NCBI GenBank assembly: GCA_028714675.1
Contig: JAQTLV010000001.1
Location: forward strand, 289,507-353,506
Direction of reading: 5' to 3'
Length of the DNA: 64,000 bases
Source: Sulfurovaceae bacterium
GTDB lineage: Bacteria; Campylobacterota; Campylobacteria; Campylobacterales; Sulfurovaceae
The notes beneath the pieces are model-generated. The model did not search any database, was not told the DNA's origin, and was given only the letters and a program-made list of their open reading frames with translations. The first letter of the stretch is position 1. The number at the start of each line of letters is the position of its first letter. Positions 26,065 to 35,408 of the stretch are shown here, one piece after another. The position numbers and the translations under genes are program-made.

Positions 26065-27330
26065 GTGAAATATATACGCAAAAATATCATTAAAGACAAA
26101 GGTATACTTTATTTTGATTATACTGCATCAGGACAAGGTTATAAACCGATTGAAAAAAAGATGCAGGATATATTAAAAACTTATGCTAATACACATTCAG
26201 AAGTCTCTTCTAGTTCAATTAAAACAAGCGAATACTATTCGCAAGCTAGAAAAGATTTGAAAAAAGCTTTGGAAATAGACGATAGATTTTATATTTTTCC
26301 TTGTGGTACTGGGGCAACTGGAGCGATTAAAAAATTTCAAGAACTTATGGGTATTTATATTTCTCCTAAAACTTTAAAAAGATATGGACACAAACCAAAT
26401 AATTTGCCCATTGTTTTTGTTGGACCTTATGAGCATCATTCTAATGAACTGAGTTTTAGAGAGGGATTATGCGAAGTTGTTAGAATCCCATTAGACAAAG
26501 ATGAAAAAATCGATATCGTTTTTTTAGAGAAAAAGTTGGAATCATACAAAGAACGAGAGATAATTGCATCTTTTTCTGTGGCATCAAATGTAACTGGTAT
26601 TTTAAGTGATTATAAAAGTATTTATAAACTTATAAAACGGTTCAATGGTATTTTGTGTCTTGATGCCGCCGCCGCATCACCTTATATAAATATAGACTGC
26701 AACTACTATGATGCCTTGTTTCTTTCTCCGCATAAACTTTTGGGCGGCATAGGATCTTGTGGTATTTTGGTCATGAAAAAAGAACTAACCACAGAGGCAA
26801 AGCCAACTTTTGCAGGAGGTGGTACAGTATCATATGTATCAAGAACTTCACATAATTTTTTAAGTGATATAGAAATGATAGAAGATGCAGGAACACCAGG
26901 CGTTTTGCAATTTATAAAAGCCTCTTTGGCATACAACTTACGGAATGAAATTGGACTTGAAAAGATTCATGATATCGAAGAAAAACTAAAATTTTATTTT
27001 GGTTCGAATCTGATAGCAATTGATGGGGTTAAATTATATTGTAAATATTCTCAAGAAAAACTACCTATTTTTTCACTTAATTTTGAGGGTATTAATCCAT
27101 ATGATATTTCACAGTACCTATCGGAACATTTTGGAATTCAAACTAGGGCTGGATGTAGTTGTGCAGGCCCCTATGGCCATGATTTACTCAACTTAAAAGA
27201 TGGACAGAGTTTTGATGAAAAACCAGGTTGGTTGCGAGTCTCCATACACTATACACATACTAAAAAAGATATCGACAAGCTTTTAAATGCAATAAAACAA
27301 TCAGTTGAGGTATTAAAAAATAAGTTATAA
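26065..27330 (+). CDS. Class V aminotransferase / cysteine desulfurase-like enzyme
   Basis: About 421 residues of PLP-dependent fold type I. The Lys that binds PLP is in SPHKLLGG near residue 230; an Asp-Ala-Ala-Ala motif (CLDAAAASP) precedes it. Near the C terminus RAGCSCAGPYGHD holds a Cys pair where SufS-type desulfurases have their sulfur-carrying Cys loop. It begins at GTG 26065 with GGGA six bases upstream; an upstream in-frame TTG at 26053 has no such site. Substrate (cysteine or selenocysteine, or another amino acid) is uncertain. Monocistronic. Confidence 0.78.
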   Translation: MKYIRKNIIKDKGILYFDYTASGQGYKPIEKKMQDILKTYANTHSEVSSSSIKTSEYYSQARKDLKKALEIDDRFYIFPCGTGATGAIKKFQELMGIYISPKTLKRYGHKPNNLPIVFVGPYEHHSNELSFREGLCEVVRIPLDKDEKIDIVFLEKKLESYKEREIIASFSVASNVTGILSDYKSIYKLIKRFNGILCLDAAAASPYINIDCNYYDALFLSPHKLLGGIGSCGILVMKKELTTEAKPTFAGGGTVSYVSRTSHNFLSDIEMIEDAGTPGVLQFIKASLAYNLRNEIGLEKIHDIEEKLKFYFGSNLIAIDGVKLYCKYSQEKLPIFSLNFEGINPYDISQYLSEHFGIQTRAGCSCAGPYGHDLLNLKDGQSFDEKPGWLRVSIHYTHTKKDIDKLLNAIKQSVEVLKNKL

Positions 27331-27410
27331 GTAAAAATCCATCTTGCGGAGATAAGTTAAATAAGTAAATTATTTCATGCAAATATCTTATTTGTAATTA
27401 TTATATATGT

Positions 27411-27416
27411 TATAAT
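27411..27416 (+). promoter_or_regulatory. -10 box of the SPFH gene
   Basis: A perfect TATAAT lies 21 bases before the ATG at 27438, giving a short leader with an AAAAAAGG ribosome-binding site. The upstream 106-base gap has no other feature. The neighbourhood ATTATTATAT-(AT)-GTTATAATT is nearly the same as the promoter at 35403. Confidence 0.55.
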
Positions 27417-27437
27417 TAAAAGAAAAAAGGTTTTTAT

Positions 27438-28424
27438 ATGGCATTTTTTGACCCTTTAAAACATCAATTGCGTTCAGTTATACAATGGGATAATCAAAGT
27501 GATGATTTGCTTTTTTATCAATGGAGTAACAATAACGATGAGATAAAAAACGCTTCAAAGCTTATAGTTGGACCAGCTCAGGGTTGTATCTTTGTTTATG
27601 AAGGTAAAATCCAATCTATTTTTGACAAAGAAGGCGTTTATAATATATCAACTTCCAATATACCATTTATCACAACCATTAAGAAATTTATGCAGTTTTT
27701 TGAGAGTGAACATAAAGCAGCATTTTATTTTTATAAAAAAAGTATTGTTACTAATCAAAAATGGGGAACAGTTTCGCCTATTAAATATATAGATCCTATA
27801 TATAAATTTCCTGTAGAGTTAGTTGCTTTTGGTAATTATAGTATGCAAATACAAGATCCCAAAAAGTTTTTTATATCCATTGTAGGGGAACAGGAAGTAT
27901 TTGGGATTGAAGAGTTAAAAAATATTGTTAATTCTCGTATTATCCATCCAATGAGTGATTATTTTGCATCATCAAAACTTTCATATAATCATATTGATGA
28001 ACATAGAGAAGAGATAGGGAATGCACTCGTAGAAAAACTTAGTAATATTTTTGAAGAGATAGGATTTTTGTTAAGTGATTTTAGGATAGAAGGAACTAGT
28101 TTTGATGAGCACACAAATAATAGGATAAATAAAATTGCCGATACAAAAGCAACTAGTTATGCTGCACAGGAAGCAGGGATAAGCTATAAGGATATGAGAC
28201 AGCTTGATGCATTAAGTGATGCAGCAAAAAATGAAGTTGGGGCATCTGGTGTTTTTCTTGGGGCAAATGCAGGACAAGCACTCGCAACAAATATGGTTGA
28301 TTCGCTTCAAAGAAACAACTCCGTTGAAGATAGATTAAGACAACTTAAAACATTTTTTGAATCACAATTAATTACACAAGAAGAGTATGAAAAGAAAAAG
28401 CAAGCCATATTAGAAGAGTTATAA
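27438..28424 (+). CDS. SPFH-domain protein (YdjI/virion-core-like)
   Basis: A 328-residue cytoplasmic protein without signal peptide. The main part has the SPFH pattern of the virion-core/YdjI family; the last 35 residues (VEDRLRQLKTFFESQLITQEEYEKKK) form a SHOCT-like short helical tail often used for oligomerisation. It is followed one base later by a zinc-ribbon gene, so the two form a unit. SPFH proteins scaffold membranes or membrane proteases; function here is unknown. Confidence 0.8.
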   Translation: MAFFDPLKHQLRSVIQWDNQSDDLLFYQWSNNNDEIKNASKLIVGPAQGCIFVYEGKIQSIFDKEGVYNISTSNIPFITTIKKFMQFFESEHKAAFYFYKKSIVTNQKWGTVSPIKYIDPIYKFPVELVAFGNYSMQIQDPKKFFISIVGEQEVFGIEELKNIVNSRIIHPMSDYFASSKLSYNHIDEHREEIGNALVEKLSNIFEEIGFLLSDFRIEGTSFDEHTNNRINKIADTKATSYAAQEAGISYKDMRQLDALSDAAKNEVGASGVFLGANAGQALATNMVDSLQRNNSVEDRLRQLKTFFESQLITQEEYEKKKQAILEEL

Positions 28425-28425
28425 A

Positions 28426-29049
28426 ATGAGATGTAAGTTTTGTTCAGCACCTCTTCCCAAAAAAGGATTGGTGTGTAGTTATTGCGGACAACGCAATCCG
28501 CTAAATCTTGATGTGCTTTCAAAAATAGATATAGAAGAAAAAAAATCTGAGTATAATTGTCCAGTATGTAATGTTTTAATGGAAAATATAAATATAGGTA
28601 TAAAAACAAAAGTCTTAATACAAAGATGTGATAAATGTGATGGAATTTTTATTTTAGAAGATATTTTAGAGCAACTCTTAAAAAGCAAAAGTCTTATAAA
28701 AGAAGATATAGATTTACATATGTTGCGATTTATTCAAGACAACCCAAGACACAAGCAAGAAAATATTATTAGTTATAGAAAATGCCCAGTATGTGATAAA
28801 ACAATGCAGAGGATAAATTATAAAACTATTAGCGGCGTTATAATAGATAGATGTCTCCGCCATGGCGTATGGTTAGATGGTGGAGAGCTTAGGCAGCTTT
28901 TTGAGTGGAAAAAAGTAGGCGGTGAGATAAAAGTTAGAGGTCAAAAGCCTGTTGAAGTAAAAAAAACAGAAACTATATTTAGTAAATATCAAGAAGGACC
29001 GCTTATTGATCCAGTTGGTAATTTTCTCAATTGGCTACAGGGTGGATAA
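28426..29049 (+). CDS. Zinc-ribbon protein (zf-TFIIB type)
   Basis: A 207-residue soluble protein with three Cys-rich modules: CKFCSAP...CSYCG at residues 3-22, CPVCNVL...CDKCDGIFI near 45-80, and CPVCDKT...CLRHGVWLDGGEL near 120-155. The last two are zf-TFIIB repeats, where the G-x-(F/W)-L-D-x-x-E-L helix follows the second metal pair. Paired with the SPFH gene; zinc-ribbon partners of SPFH/YdjI proteins are common, but their job is not established. Confidence 0.82.
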   Translation: MRCKFCSAPLPKKGLVCSYCGQRNPLNLDVLSKIDIEEKKSEYNCPVCNVLMENINIGIKTKVLIQRCDKCDGIFILEDILEQLLKSKSLIKEDIDLHMLRFIQDNPRHKQENIISYRKCPVCDKTMQRINYKTISGVIIDRCLRHGVWLDGGELRQLFEWKKVGGEIKVRGQKPVEVKKTETIFSKYQEGPLIDPVGNFLNWLQGG

Positions 29050-29051
29050 TT

Positions 29052-30347
29052 TCATCTCAAAGATTGGGCAATTAGCTCAAGTGGATTTTTAAATATAGTT
29101 TCAACTTCAGCACTATTCATAGCTTCGCTTAGTTGTACTCTACATGCACTACATTCAGCACTTACATATTTTGCTTTTGTTTCCTTTATCATCGCCGCTT
29201 TTGGTTTGCCGGCAAGTTCAGCTAAATAAAACTTTTCGCTCTGTATAGTAACACCACCAAATCCGCAACATCGATTAGGATCACTCATCTCAACCATTTG
29301 ATAATTTGGTGCTAAAAGGTTTCTAGGTTCTTGGTATATGCCTTGTACTTTTCTAGCATGACATGGGTCATGGTAAGTAACCAAATCATCAAATTTTTTA
29401 CCTTTTGTTGCAAGAAGTTCTTTTAAGTTTGTATTATCATGTAACCATGAAGATGCCATATGTATTTTTGGCAAAAGTTTCTCTATGCGAGGGATGAGTT
29501 CATGATGTTCATTGTTTATGCAAAATACTTTCCAATCATGTTTTATCATGGCACTACAAGTGGCTTCTGGTATAACCATTGCATCATATTCATCCATAAA
29601 TGTTTCAAAATAATCCAAATTTTTTCTAATTAAATACTCAACAGTGTTTGTATCCCCTGTAAAATATGCAGGTGCTCCACAACAAAGTTGTTTTTTTGGA
29701 ATAAAAACATCTATTTCTAATTTTTCTAAAATTTCTACTAAACTATCACCTATAGTAGTGTAGTTGTAGTTTGCCAAACATCCTATAAAAACAGCAACTT
29801 TTTGTTTTGGTTGTTTTTTTGGGGTTATATGTTCTGGATAGCTATTTAGAAAACTTGTCTTTGATATAGAAGGGAGAAGCCTTCCTTTTTTAACCATAGG
29901 AAGTGAAAACTTAGCCTTTAGTCCTCTTCCTTGTTCATCAACACTCAAAGCACATGTTTTGAACATAAACCCAAGTTTCATAACTATGTCCATAATTGTA
30001 CGATTTCTAAGTAAAAAGAAAAATGCTCTTTTAAACCATGATATTCCATATTTCCCAGCAATATCTGCACGAACTTCTTCTATAACCATGTCAGTTGCAA
30101 GTGTATTTGGACACACGCTAACACAATTTGTACATAAAAAACAGCTTTCAAATATATCTTTAGCATTTCTATCTAACTCTAGATTGCCTTTTTGGTAAGC
30201 TCCAAGCAAATCTATAAAACCTCTAGGAGATGTTGTTTCATCTGGATTTATTTGGTGAATTGTACATACAGGCACACACTTTCCGCATTTTACGCAAGCA
30301 TCACTTGTTTCAATGAAGTTAAATATATCTTTTGCTTCTTTGTTCAC
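29052..30347 (-). CDS. Fe-S oxidoreductase, GlcF/HdrD-like
   Basis: A 431-residue soluble protein. Two 4Fe-4S ferredoxin motifs lie near the N terminus (CVKCGKCVPVC and CFLCTNCVSVCP), and two CCG-type domains follow (GAPAYF after LCC, and NRCCGFGG). This layout is that of glycolate oxidase iron-sulfur subunits, LutA and heterodisulfide reductase relatives. No flavoprotein partner is next to it. GTG start with GAGG seven bases before it. Physiological donor and acceptor are unknown. Confidence 0.85.
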   Translation of the reverse strand: MNKEAKDIFNFIETSDACVKCGKCVPVCTIHQINPDETTSPRGFIDLLGAYQKGNLELDRNAKDIFESCFLCTNCVSVCPNTLATDMVIEEVRADIAGKYGISWFKRAFFFLLRNRTIMDIVMKLGFMFKTCALSVDEQGRGLKAKFSLPMVKKGRLLPSISKTSFLNSYPEHITPKKQPKQKVAVFIGCLANYNYTTIGDSLVEILEKLEIDVFIPKKQLCCGAPAYFTGDTNTVEYLIRKNLDYFETFMDEYDAMVIPEATCSAMIKHDWKVFCINNEHHELIPRIEKLLPKIHMASSWLHDNTNLKELLATKGKKFDDLVTYHDPCHARKVQGIYQEPRNLLAPNYQMVEMSDPNRCCGFGGVTIQSEKFYLAELAGKPKAAMIKETKAKYVSAECSACRVQLSEAMNSAEVETIFKNPLELIAQSLR

Positions 30348-30372
30348 CCTTTTACCTCTATCCTTTTACCTA

Positions 30373-31740
30373 TTATACAGTTTTTGAAAAACTTTTTTTA
30401 CTATCTTTGTATTTATTCATATATGCATCAAAAGGCATGGCTATATTTCTTATCAACATTGCTCCTGTGCGATTTGCTTCGATTTTTTCATCATTTACAG
30501 ATATTAATCCAGCGTCTTCATATTCCTTTAGAGCAGTTAGTGCATCAGCAAAATAGTCTTTAAAAACTATTTTATGTTCTCTTTCAACCCTTTTTATATC
30601 TATAGAAAAGTTTGCCATAAGTTCCATTATCACACTTTTTCGCACCACATCATCATCGCTCAAGCTAACGCCTCTCTCAAATGGTAGTTTTCCAGCATCT
30701 ATAGATTGCTCATATATATTCATATCTTTTGTATTTTGTGCGTAGTATCTTTCACCTTCACCAATACTGGTCAATCCAATACCTATGAGATTAGCACCAC
30801 CTTTTGTAGTGTATCCTTGGAAGTTTCTATGTAATTCACCTTTTGCAATTGCTGTAAAAAGTTCATCTTCTGGTTTGGCAAAATGATCCATACCTACCAT
30901 CTTATAACCATTTTTTTCAAAGAAATCAATAGTGTATTTGAAGATTTCGAGTTTTACACTTGGATGAGGTAAAGTCGTTTCATCAAATTTTCTCATAGTT
31001 TTTTTAAGCCAAGGCACATGAGCATAATTAAAAACTGCAAGTCTATCTGGGCTAAGTGAAAATGCGAGTTCTAAAGTAGTTTTAAAACTCTCAAAGCTCT
31101 GATATGGCAAACCATATATCAAATCCATATTGATAGAATTAATCCCATATTTTCTAGCCAAATCAACCGCATTTTTAGTAATATCAAATTGTTGTATTCT
31201 ATGTATGGCTTCTTGTACTTTTGAATCAAAATCTTGCACCCCAAAACTGATACGATTAAATCCATGTTTTATAAAAACTTTCATTTGATCTTCGTTAAAA
31301 AATCTAGGGTCTATTTCACAACTAATCTCAGCATCTTTTGCCCATGAAGTAAACTTTGACTTTAGATATGTGACAATCTCATCAAGTAAGACAGCACTAT
31401 AGTATGTAGGCGTTCCCCCACCAAAATGGAACTGTATAACCTCTCTTGAAGTATCTAAGTACTGTGAAAGTATATCAATTTCTCTTTTTAGGTACTCTAC
31501 ATATTTTTCTAATTTATCTTCTTTAGAAGTGAAAACTACATTACATCCACAAAAATAACATGCACTTCTACAAAATGGCAAATGAATATAAATTGAGATT
31601 TTTTCTTTTCCATTTTCTAAGTATTTTATATAATCATCATATTTGAAATCTTCATTAAATTCTAATGCAGTAGGATAGCTTGTATATCTTGGACCTGCCT
31701 TACTGAATTTTCCAAATTTTTCAAAATCAATATTGCTCAT
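30373..31740 (-). CDS. hemN: Oxygen-independent coproporphyrinogen III oxidase
   Basis: A 455-residue radical-SAM enzyme that oxidatively decarboxylates coproporphyrinogen III to protoporphyrinogen IX in heme synthesis. The CRSACYFCGC motif near residue 58 holds the cluster Cys residues and HFGGGTPTY follows. The ATG at 31740 is chosen because GAAGG precedes it and HemN proteins begin shortly before the FSKAGPRYTSYPTA motif; the frame is open to 31782. It is in line with argF and hemB on the same strand. Confidence 0.95.
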   Translation of the reverse strand: MSNIDFEKFGKFSKAGPRYTSYPTALEFNEDFKYDDYIKYLENGKEKISIYIHLPFCRSACYFCGCNVVFTSKEDKLEKYVEYLKREIDILSQYLDTSREVIQFHFGGGTPTYYSAVLLDEIVTYLKSKFTSWAKDAEISCEIDPRFFNEDQMKVFIKHGFNRISFGVQDFDSKVQEAIHRIQQFDITKNAVDLARKYGINSINMDLIYGLPYQSFESFKTTLELAFSLSPDRLAVFNYAHVPWLKKTMRKFDETTLPHPSVKLEIFKYTIDFFEKNGYKMVGMDHFAKPEDELFTAIAKGELHRNFQGYTTKGGANLIGIGLTSIGEGERYYAQNTKDMNIYEQSIDAGKLPFERGVSLSDDDVVRKSVIMELMANFSIDIKRVEREHKIVFKDYFADALTALKEYEDAGLISVNDEKIEANRTGAMLIRNIAMPFDAYMNKYKDSKKSFSKTV

Positions 31741-31805
31741 CGTGCCTTCTTTGTTTAATTTTATTATTTTTTGGATTGCCATATTTCGTTTTACGATAAC
31801 AATAC

Positions 31806-32723
31806 TTATCTATGCTCATCAAGCCAGACCATGATACCTTTTTGCATATGAAGTCTGTTTTCTGCTTCTAAAAACACAACATCTTCAAATTTTTCAAAAA
31901 TCTCTTCAGTTACTTCATATCCTCTATATACTGGTAAGCAGTGCATAAATACGGCATCACTTTTTGCTTTATTCATCATTGCATCATCAACCATATATCC
32001 TGCGAATGCTTTTACTCTAGTTTCTTTTTCGCTCTCTTGTCCCATAGATACCCATGTATCAGTTATAATGACATCAGCATCTTTGACTGCCATGTTAGGA
32101 TCATTATAAAAGCTTAGTTTTGCTTTACTCTCCAAAGCATAATCTTTAGCAATTTTTACAATATCATTATCGCACTCATAACCTTTTGGAGTGGCAACTC
32201 TCATTTCAAGTCCGAGTTTGGAAGAGAGCATAAGCCATGAGTGAGTGATATTATTTCCATCTCCAACATATGCCACTACAGGATTAGTTTTTCCAAGTTC
32301 AAGCAGAGTAAAATAATCTGTCATTATTTGTACTGGATGATATTCATTGCTAAGACCATTAATTACAGGTACTTTTGAATACTTAGCAAACTCATCAAGA
32401 CGAGATTGTTCAAAAGTTCGTATCATAATCATATCAACCATTCTAGACATTACTCTAGCAGTATCTTTTAGTGGCTCACCACGCCCTAATTGAATATCAT
32501 TTGATGACAAAAATAGCCCAATACCACCAAGTTGGTATATGCCTGTCTCAAAACTTACTCTTGTTCTTGTTGAACTTTTTTCAAATATCATACCAAGAGT
32601 TTGGTTTTCTAAATATGGTACAAACTCTTTTCTTTTTGTTTGTGCTTTTATTTTTTTTGCAAGTTCTATCATTTCTAGAAGTTCATCACGACTAAAATCT
32701 TTTATGCTCAAAAAGTGCTTCAT
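31806..32723 (-). CDS. argF: Ornithine carbamoyltransferase
   Basis: A 305-residue enzyme that makes citrulline from ornithine and carbamoyl phosphate. STRTRVSFE (carbamoyl phosphate binding), HPVQ and the ornithine motif HCLPVYRG are present. Two adjacent ATGs occur; AAGGA is six bases before the one at 32723. It lies between hemN and hemB, all leftward. Confidence 0.95.
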   Translation of the reverse strand: MKHFLSIKDFSRDELLEMIELAKKIKAQTKRKEFVPYLENQTLGMIFEKSSTRTRVSFETGIYQLGGIGLFLSSNDIQLGRGEPLKDTARVMSRMVDMIMIRTFEQSRLDEFAKYSKVPVINGLSNEYHPVQIMTDYFTLLELGKTNPVVAYVGDGNNITHSWLMLSSKLGLEMRVATPKGYECDNDIVKIAKDYALESKAKLSFYNDPNMAVKDADVIITDTWVSMGQESEKETRVKAFAGYMVDDAMMNKAKSDAVFMHCLPVYRGYEVTEEIFEKFEDVVFLEAENRLHMQKGIMVWLDEHR

Positions 32724-32777
32724 CATCTATCCTTGGAGGAGGTAAAGAAAATATTGTACCATAAAAGGGTTATAAAA

Positions 32778-33755
32778 CTATTTATTAAGTAAGATTGCTG
32801 CTTCTTTTGCATGGTATGTTATGATGATATCAGCGCCAGCTCGTTTAAATCCAAGTAGTGTTTCCATCATAACTCTATCATAATCTATCACGCCAGCAGC
32901 TCCTGCCATTTTTAGCATTGAGTATTCACCGCTAACATTATACACAGCAAGTGGTTTTGAAGTATTGTTTCTCACATCTCTGATGATATCCATATAAGCC
33001 AATGCTGGCTTAACCATAAGTATATCAGCTCCCTCGTCTTCATCAGCCTTACTTTCATTGATAGCTTCAAGTCTATTTGCAGGGTTCATTTGGTATGTTC
33101 TTCTGTCCCCGAAACTCGGAGTAGATTCTGCTACATCGCGAAATGGTCCATAGTAAGCTGAAGCAAATTTAGTGCTATAGCTCATAATAGGAAGATTGAC
33201 AAAATCTGCACTATCTAATCCAGCTCTAATTGCAGTTATCATTCCATCCATCATGCCGCTTGGAGCAATTAGGTCAGCGCCAGCTTTTGCATGTACTACT
33301 GCTTGAAGACCAAGATTTGTTAATGTTATATCATTGTCAACACTATGAGTATGTGGGTCAAGTACACCACAATGACCATGGTCTGTGTATTCGCAAAAAC
33401 ATAAATCAGTTGCCACGAGCATATCGGGATACTCTTTTTTGATAGCTCTAATAGTACTTGCGATAATGCTATGCTCGCACATAGCTTCGCTTCCAACGCT
33501 ATCTTTTATATCTGGTATACCAAATAAAATAACAGCTTTTATGCCGATAGATAACAATTCTTTGCATTCTTTTAGTATCTCATCAATACTCATTTGATAA
33601 ACCCCAGGCATAGAGGCAACCTCATTTTTTATGCCATTACCACTTCTAGCAAAAAGTGGATACATAAAGTCATCGACTCTCAAATGAGTTTCTTGTAGCA
33701 TATCTCTAAGAACTGGATTCATGCGATTTCTTCTAAATCTTGTAAACATAGTCAT
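32778..33755 (-). CDS. hemB: Delta-aminolevulinic acid dehydratase (porphobilinogen synthase)
   Basis: A 325-residue enzyme that condenses two 5-aminolevulinate molecules into porphobilinogen. The zinc site has three Cys (DLCFCEYTDHGHCG, near residue 120), marking the Zn-dependent class. Active-site lysines are in MSYSTKFASAYYG and in LMVKPALAY. Second heme gene of this leftward group. Confidence 0.96.
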   Translation of the reverse strand: MTMFTRFRRNRMNPVLRDMLQETHLRVDDFMYPLFARSGNGIKNEVASMPGVYQMSIDEILKECKELLSIGIKAVILFGIPDIKDSVGSEAMCEHSIIASTIRAIKKEYPDMLVATDLCFCEYTDHGHCGVLDPHTHSVDNDITLTNLGLQAVVHAKAGADLIAPSGMMDGMITAIRAGLDSADFVNLPIMSYSTKFASAYYGPFRDVAESTPSFGDRRTYQMNPANRLEAINESKADEDEGADILMVKPALAYMDIIRDVRNNTSKPLAVYNVSGEYSMLKMAGAAGVIDYDRVMMETLLGFKRAGADIIITYHAKEAAILLNK

Positions 33756-33785
33756 TATATCCCTGTATTTTTTTGCACAATTATA

Positions 33786-34172
33786 CTAATAACCTTCTTT
33801 TTTTATCAAGTCGCTAAGTTCACAATCGCCCATATCACAATTTGTTTTTGCCAATACTTTTGCTTCGTCATATCTTTTTTTCTCAAGATATATCAGACCT
33901 AGATTGTGATATGCATCTTTGTCTTTAGGATTTATTATTATGGCTTGTTTATAGTCAGCGATAGCTAAATCATATTTGTGTAAATCATCATAACATACAC
34001 CTCTATTGTAATAAGCATTATCTAAATCTTCACCTTTCGCAATGGCTTTTGTATAATGCTCAACAGCTTTTTTATTATCTTTTTTGATGGTTTGCCAATA
34101 ATATCCATCATCAAAACTATTTGCATATATTTGAGCCACTAAAATTAAAACTAACAAAAATATCTTTTTCAC
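33786..34172 (-). CDS. Short secreted TPR protein (paralogue of the next gene)
   Basis: A 128-residue exported protein: signal peptide (about residues 1-17, KKIFLLVLILVAQIYAN) then about two tetratricopeptide repeats and a Cys-bearing C-terminal motif CDMGDCELSDLIKKEGY. Its ends are nearly the same as those of the 332-residue neighbour, so it looks like an internally deleted copy. GTG at 34172 sits exactly where the paralogue has ATG, with the same AAAAGGA site seven bases upstream. Confidence 0.78.
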   Translation of the reverse strand: MKKIFLLVLILVAQIYANSFDDGYYWQTIKKDNKKAVEHYTKAIAKGEDLDNAYYNRGVCYDDLHKYDLAIADYKQAIIINPKDKDAYHNLGLIYLEKKRYDEAKVLAKTNCDMGDCELSDLIKKEGY

Positions 34173-34173
34173 C

Positions 34174-34240
34174 AAATCATCCTTTTAATAAATTTATGTT
34201 GTATTTTACATCAAGTTTATTTTTTAAACAAGATGTTTTT
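34174..34240. repeat. Duplicated leader, left copy
   Basis: This stretch, holding AT-rich DNA, an AAAAGGA ribosome-binding site and the ACATC hairpin (read on the minus strand), is nearly the same as 35251-35318. Each copy is placed directly before a TPR gene start. The duplication therefore covered regulatory DNA as well as coding DNA. Confidence 0.7.
34208..34236 (-). terminator. Hairpin in the repeated TPR leader (left copy)
   Basis: Arms ACATC-GTTT and AAAC-GATGT pair around a short loop, with a TT/TT mismatch inside the stem. It lies downstream of the longer TPR gene and upstream of the short one, so it may be a weak terminator or part of the shared leader. A second copy is at 35286-35314. 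Confidence 0.45.
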
Positions 34241-34251
34241 TGCAATAGGTA

Positions 34252-35250
34252 TCAATAACCTTCTTTTTTTATCAAATCATTGAGCTCGCAATCACCTATT
34301 TTGCAATTTACTTTGGCCAACTCTTTTGCCTCTTTGTATCTTTTTTGTTTAATATATATTAATCCTAAATTGTGATATGCATCAGTATTTTTTGAACTCA
34401 CTTTTATTGCTTCTTTGTAGTATTGTATAGCTCGCTTATCATCACCAAGATTATCATAACTCAAGCCCATGTTGTAAAAATAACTGCTATTTTTAGGATA
34501 TATGGATATAGCTTGTTCATATTTGATGATAGATTTAGAATATTCACCCAAATAATAGTATGCTAACCCCATATTAAAGTAAGACTTATGATCACTAGGA
34601 TTTATTCTGATAGCTTTATTTGCTGCATCAATAGCTTTTTCATATTTTTTTTGGTCTATATAAATACCACTTAGATTTCCATAAGCCAAATAATAATCAT
34701 TGTTTAATTCTATAGCTTTGCTGTAATATGAAATTGCTTCATCATATTGTCCTTTTTTATCATACGAAACTCCAATATTATTATAACTTTGGTAATCATC
34801 TGGTTTTATTTCAAGTGCTTTTTTGTAATTATATATTGCTTCATCATAGTTGCCTAAATTGTTATTTAGATATCCTAAATTGTAATATGCATTATAATAT
34901 TTTGGATTTGCTATTATCGCATTTTTATAGTCAGATATTGCTCTGTTATAATCTTTTCTTTTTTCATATAAAAGCCCTCGGTTATTGCTTGCTTGATAGT
35001 CGTTCGAATTTATGTTTAGAGCTTTTGTATAATCTGCAATAGCTAGATCATATTTTCCAAGGTTGTCATAACTTACGCCCCTATTGTAGTAAGAGTCTTG
35101 TACATCTTCACCTTTGGCAATCGCTTTTGTATAAAACTCAATTGCTTTTTTGTCATTTTTTCTGATAGTTTGCCAATAATATCCATCATCAAAATTATTT
35201 GCATATGTTTGAGCCACTAAAATTAAAATTAATAAAAATATCTTTTTCAT
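34252..35250 (-). CDS. Secreted TPR-repeat protein
   Basis: A 332-residue protein with a signal peptide (residues 1-17) and about nine consecutive 34-residue tetratricopeptide repeats of the N-x-G-x2-Y type, ending in CKIGDCELNDLIKKEGY. TPR arrays bind partner proteins; this one acts in the periplasm, or is anchored outside. No lipobox. It shares both ends and its leader with the shorter gene downstream, evidence of tandem duplication. Confidence 0.85.
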   Translation of the reverse strand: MKKIFLLILILVAQTYANNFDDGYYWQTIRKNDKKAIEFYTKAIAKGEDVQDSYYNRGVSYDNLGKYDLAIADYTKALNINSNDYQASNNRGLLYEKRKDYNRAISDYKNAIIANPKYYNAYYNLGYLNNNLGNYDEAIYNYKKALEIKPDDYQSYNNIGVSYDKKGQYDEAISYYSKAIELNNDYYLAYGNLSGIYIDQKKYEKAIDAANKAIRINPSDHKSYFNMGLAYYYLGEYSKSIIKYEQAISIYPKNSSYFYNMGLSYDNLGDDKRAIQYYKEAIKVSSKNTDAYHNLGLIYIKQKRYKEAKELAKVNCKIGDCELNDLIKKEGY

Positions 35251-35318
35251 TAAAACATCCTTTTAATAAATTTACTTTGTATTTTACATCAAGTTTGTTT
35301 TCAAAACAAGATGTTTTT
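35251..35318. repeat. Duplicated leader, right copy
   Basis: Counterpart of 34174-34240, placed before the longer TPR gene. The hairpin arms at 35286-35314 include GTTTT/AAAAC, making the stem longer than in the left copy. The leader pair allows one to date the duplication as fairly recent. Confidence 0.7.
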
Positions 35319-35402
35319 TAAAAATAGTATGTCTTTAAAATAATTATTCACTTTGTGTGGTAAAAATACAAAATTTATGGTTTAACTAATATTATTATAT
35401 GT

Positions 35403-35408
35403 TATAAT
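35403..35408 (+). promoter_or_regulatory. -10 box of the Lys-rich membrane protein gene
   Basis: A perfect TATAAT lies 34 bases before the ATG at 35443. TTTAAC at 35381-35386 is a weak -35 with 16-base spacing. A strong GAGGAGA ribosome-binding site follows. The box and its flanks closely resemble those at 27411. Confidence 0.55.

Noticed and set aside
27000-27020. GGTTCGAATC, resembling a tRNA T-arm
   Set aside because: It lies inside the aminotransferase coding sequence, and no acceptor or anticodon arms are present around it.
30192-30563. Rightward frame of 123 codons over the hemN start and Fe-S gene
   Set aside because: It runs antisense to two conserved genes and its composition is that of a shadow frame.
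34252-35250. Periodic signal of about 102 bases, suggestive of a DNA tandem repeat or CRISPR
   Set aside because: The period corresponds to 34-residue TPR units in the coding frame, and the DNA repeats are diverged, with no spacers.
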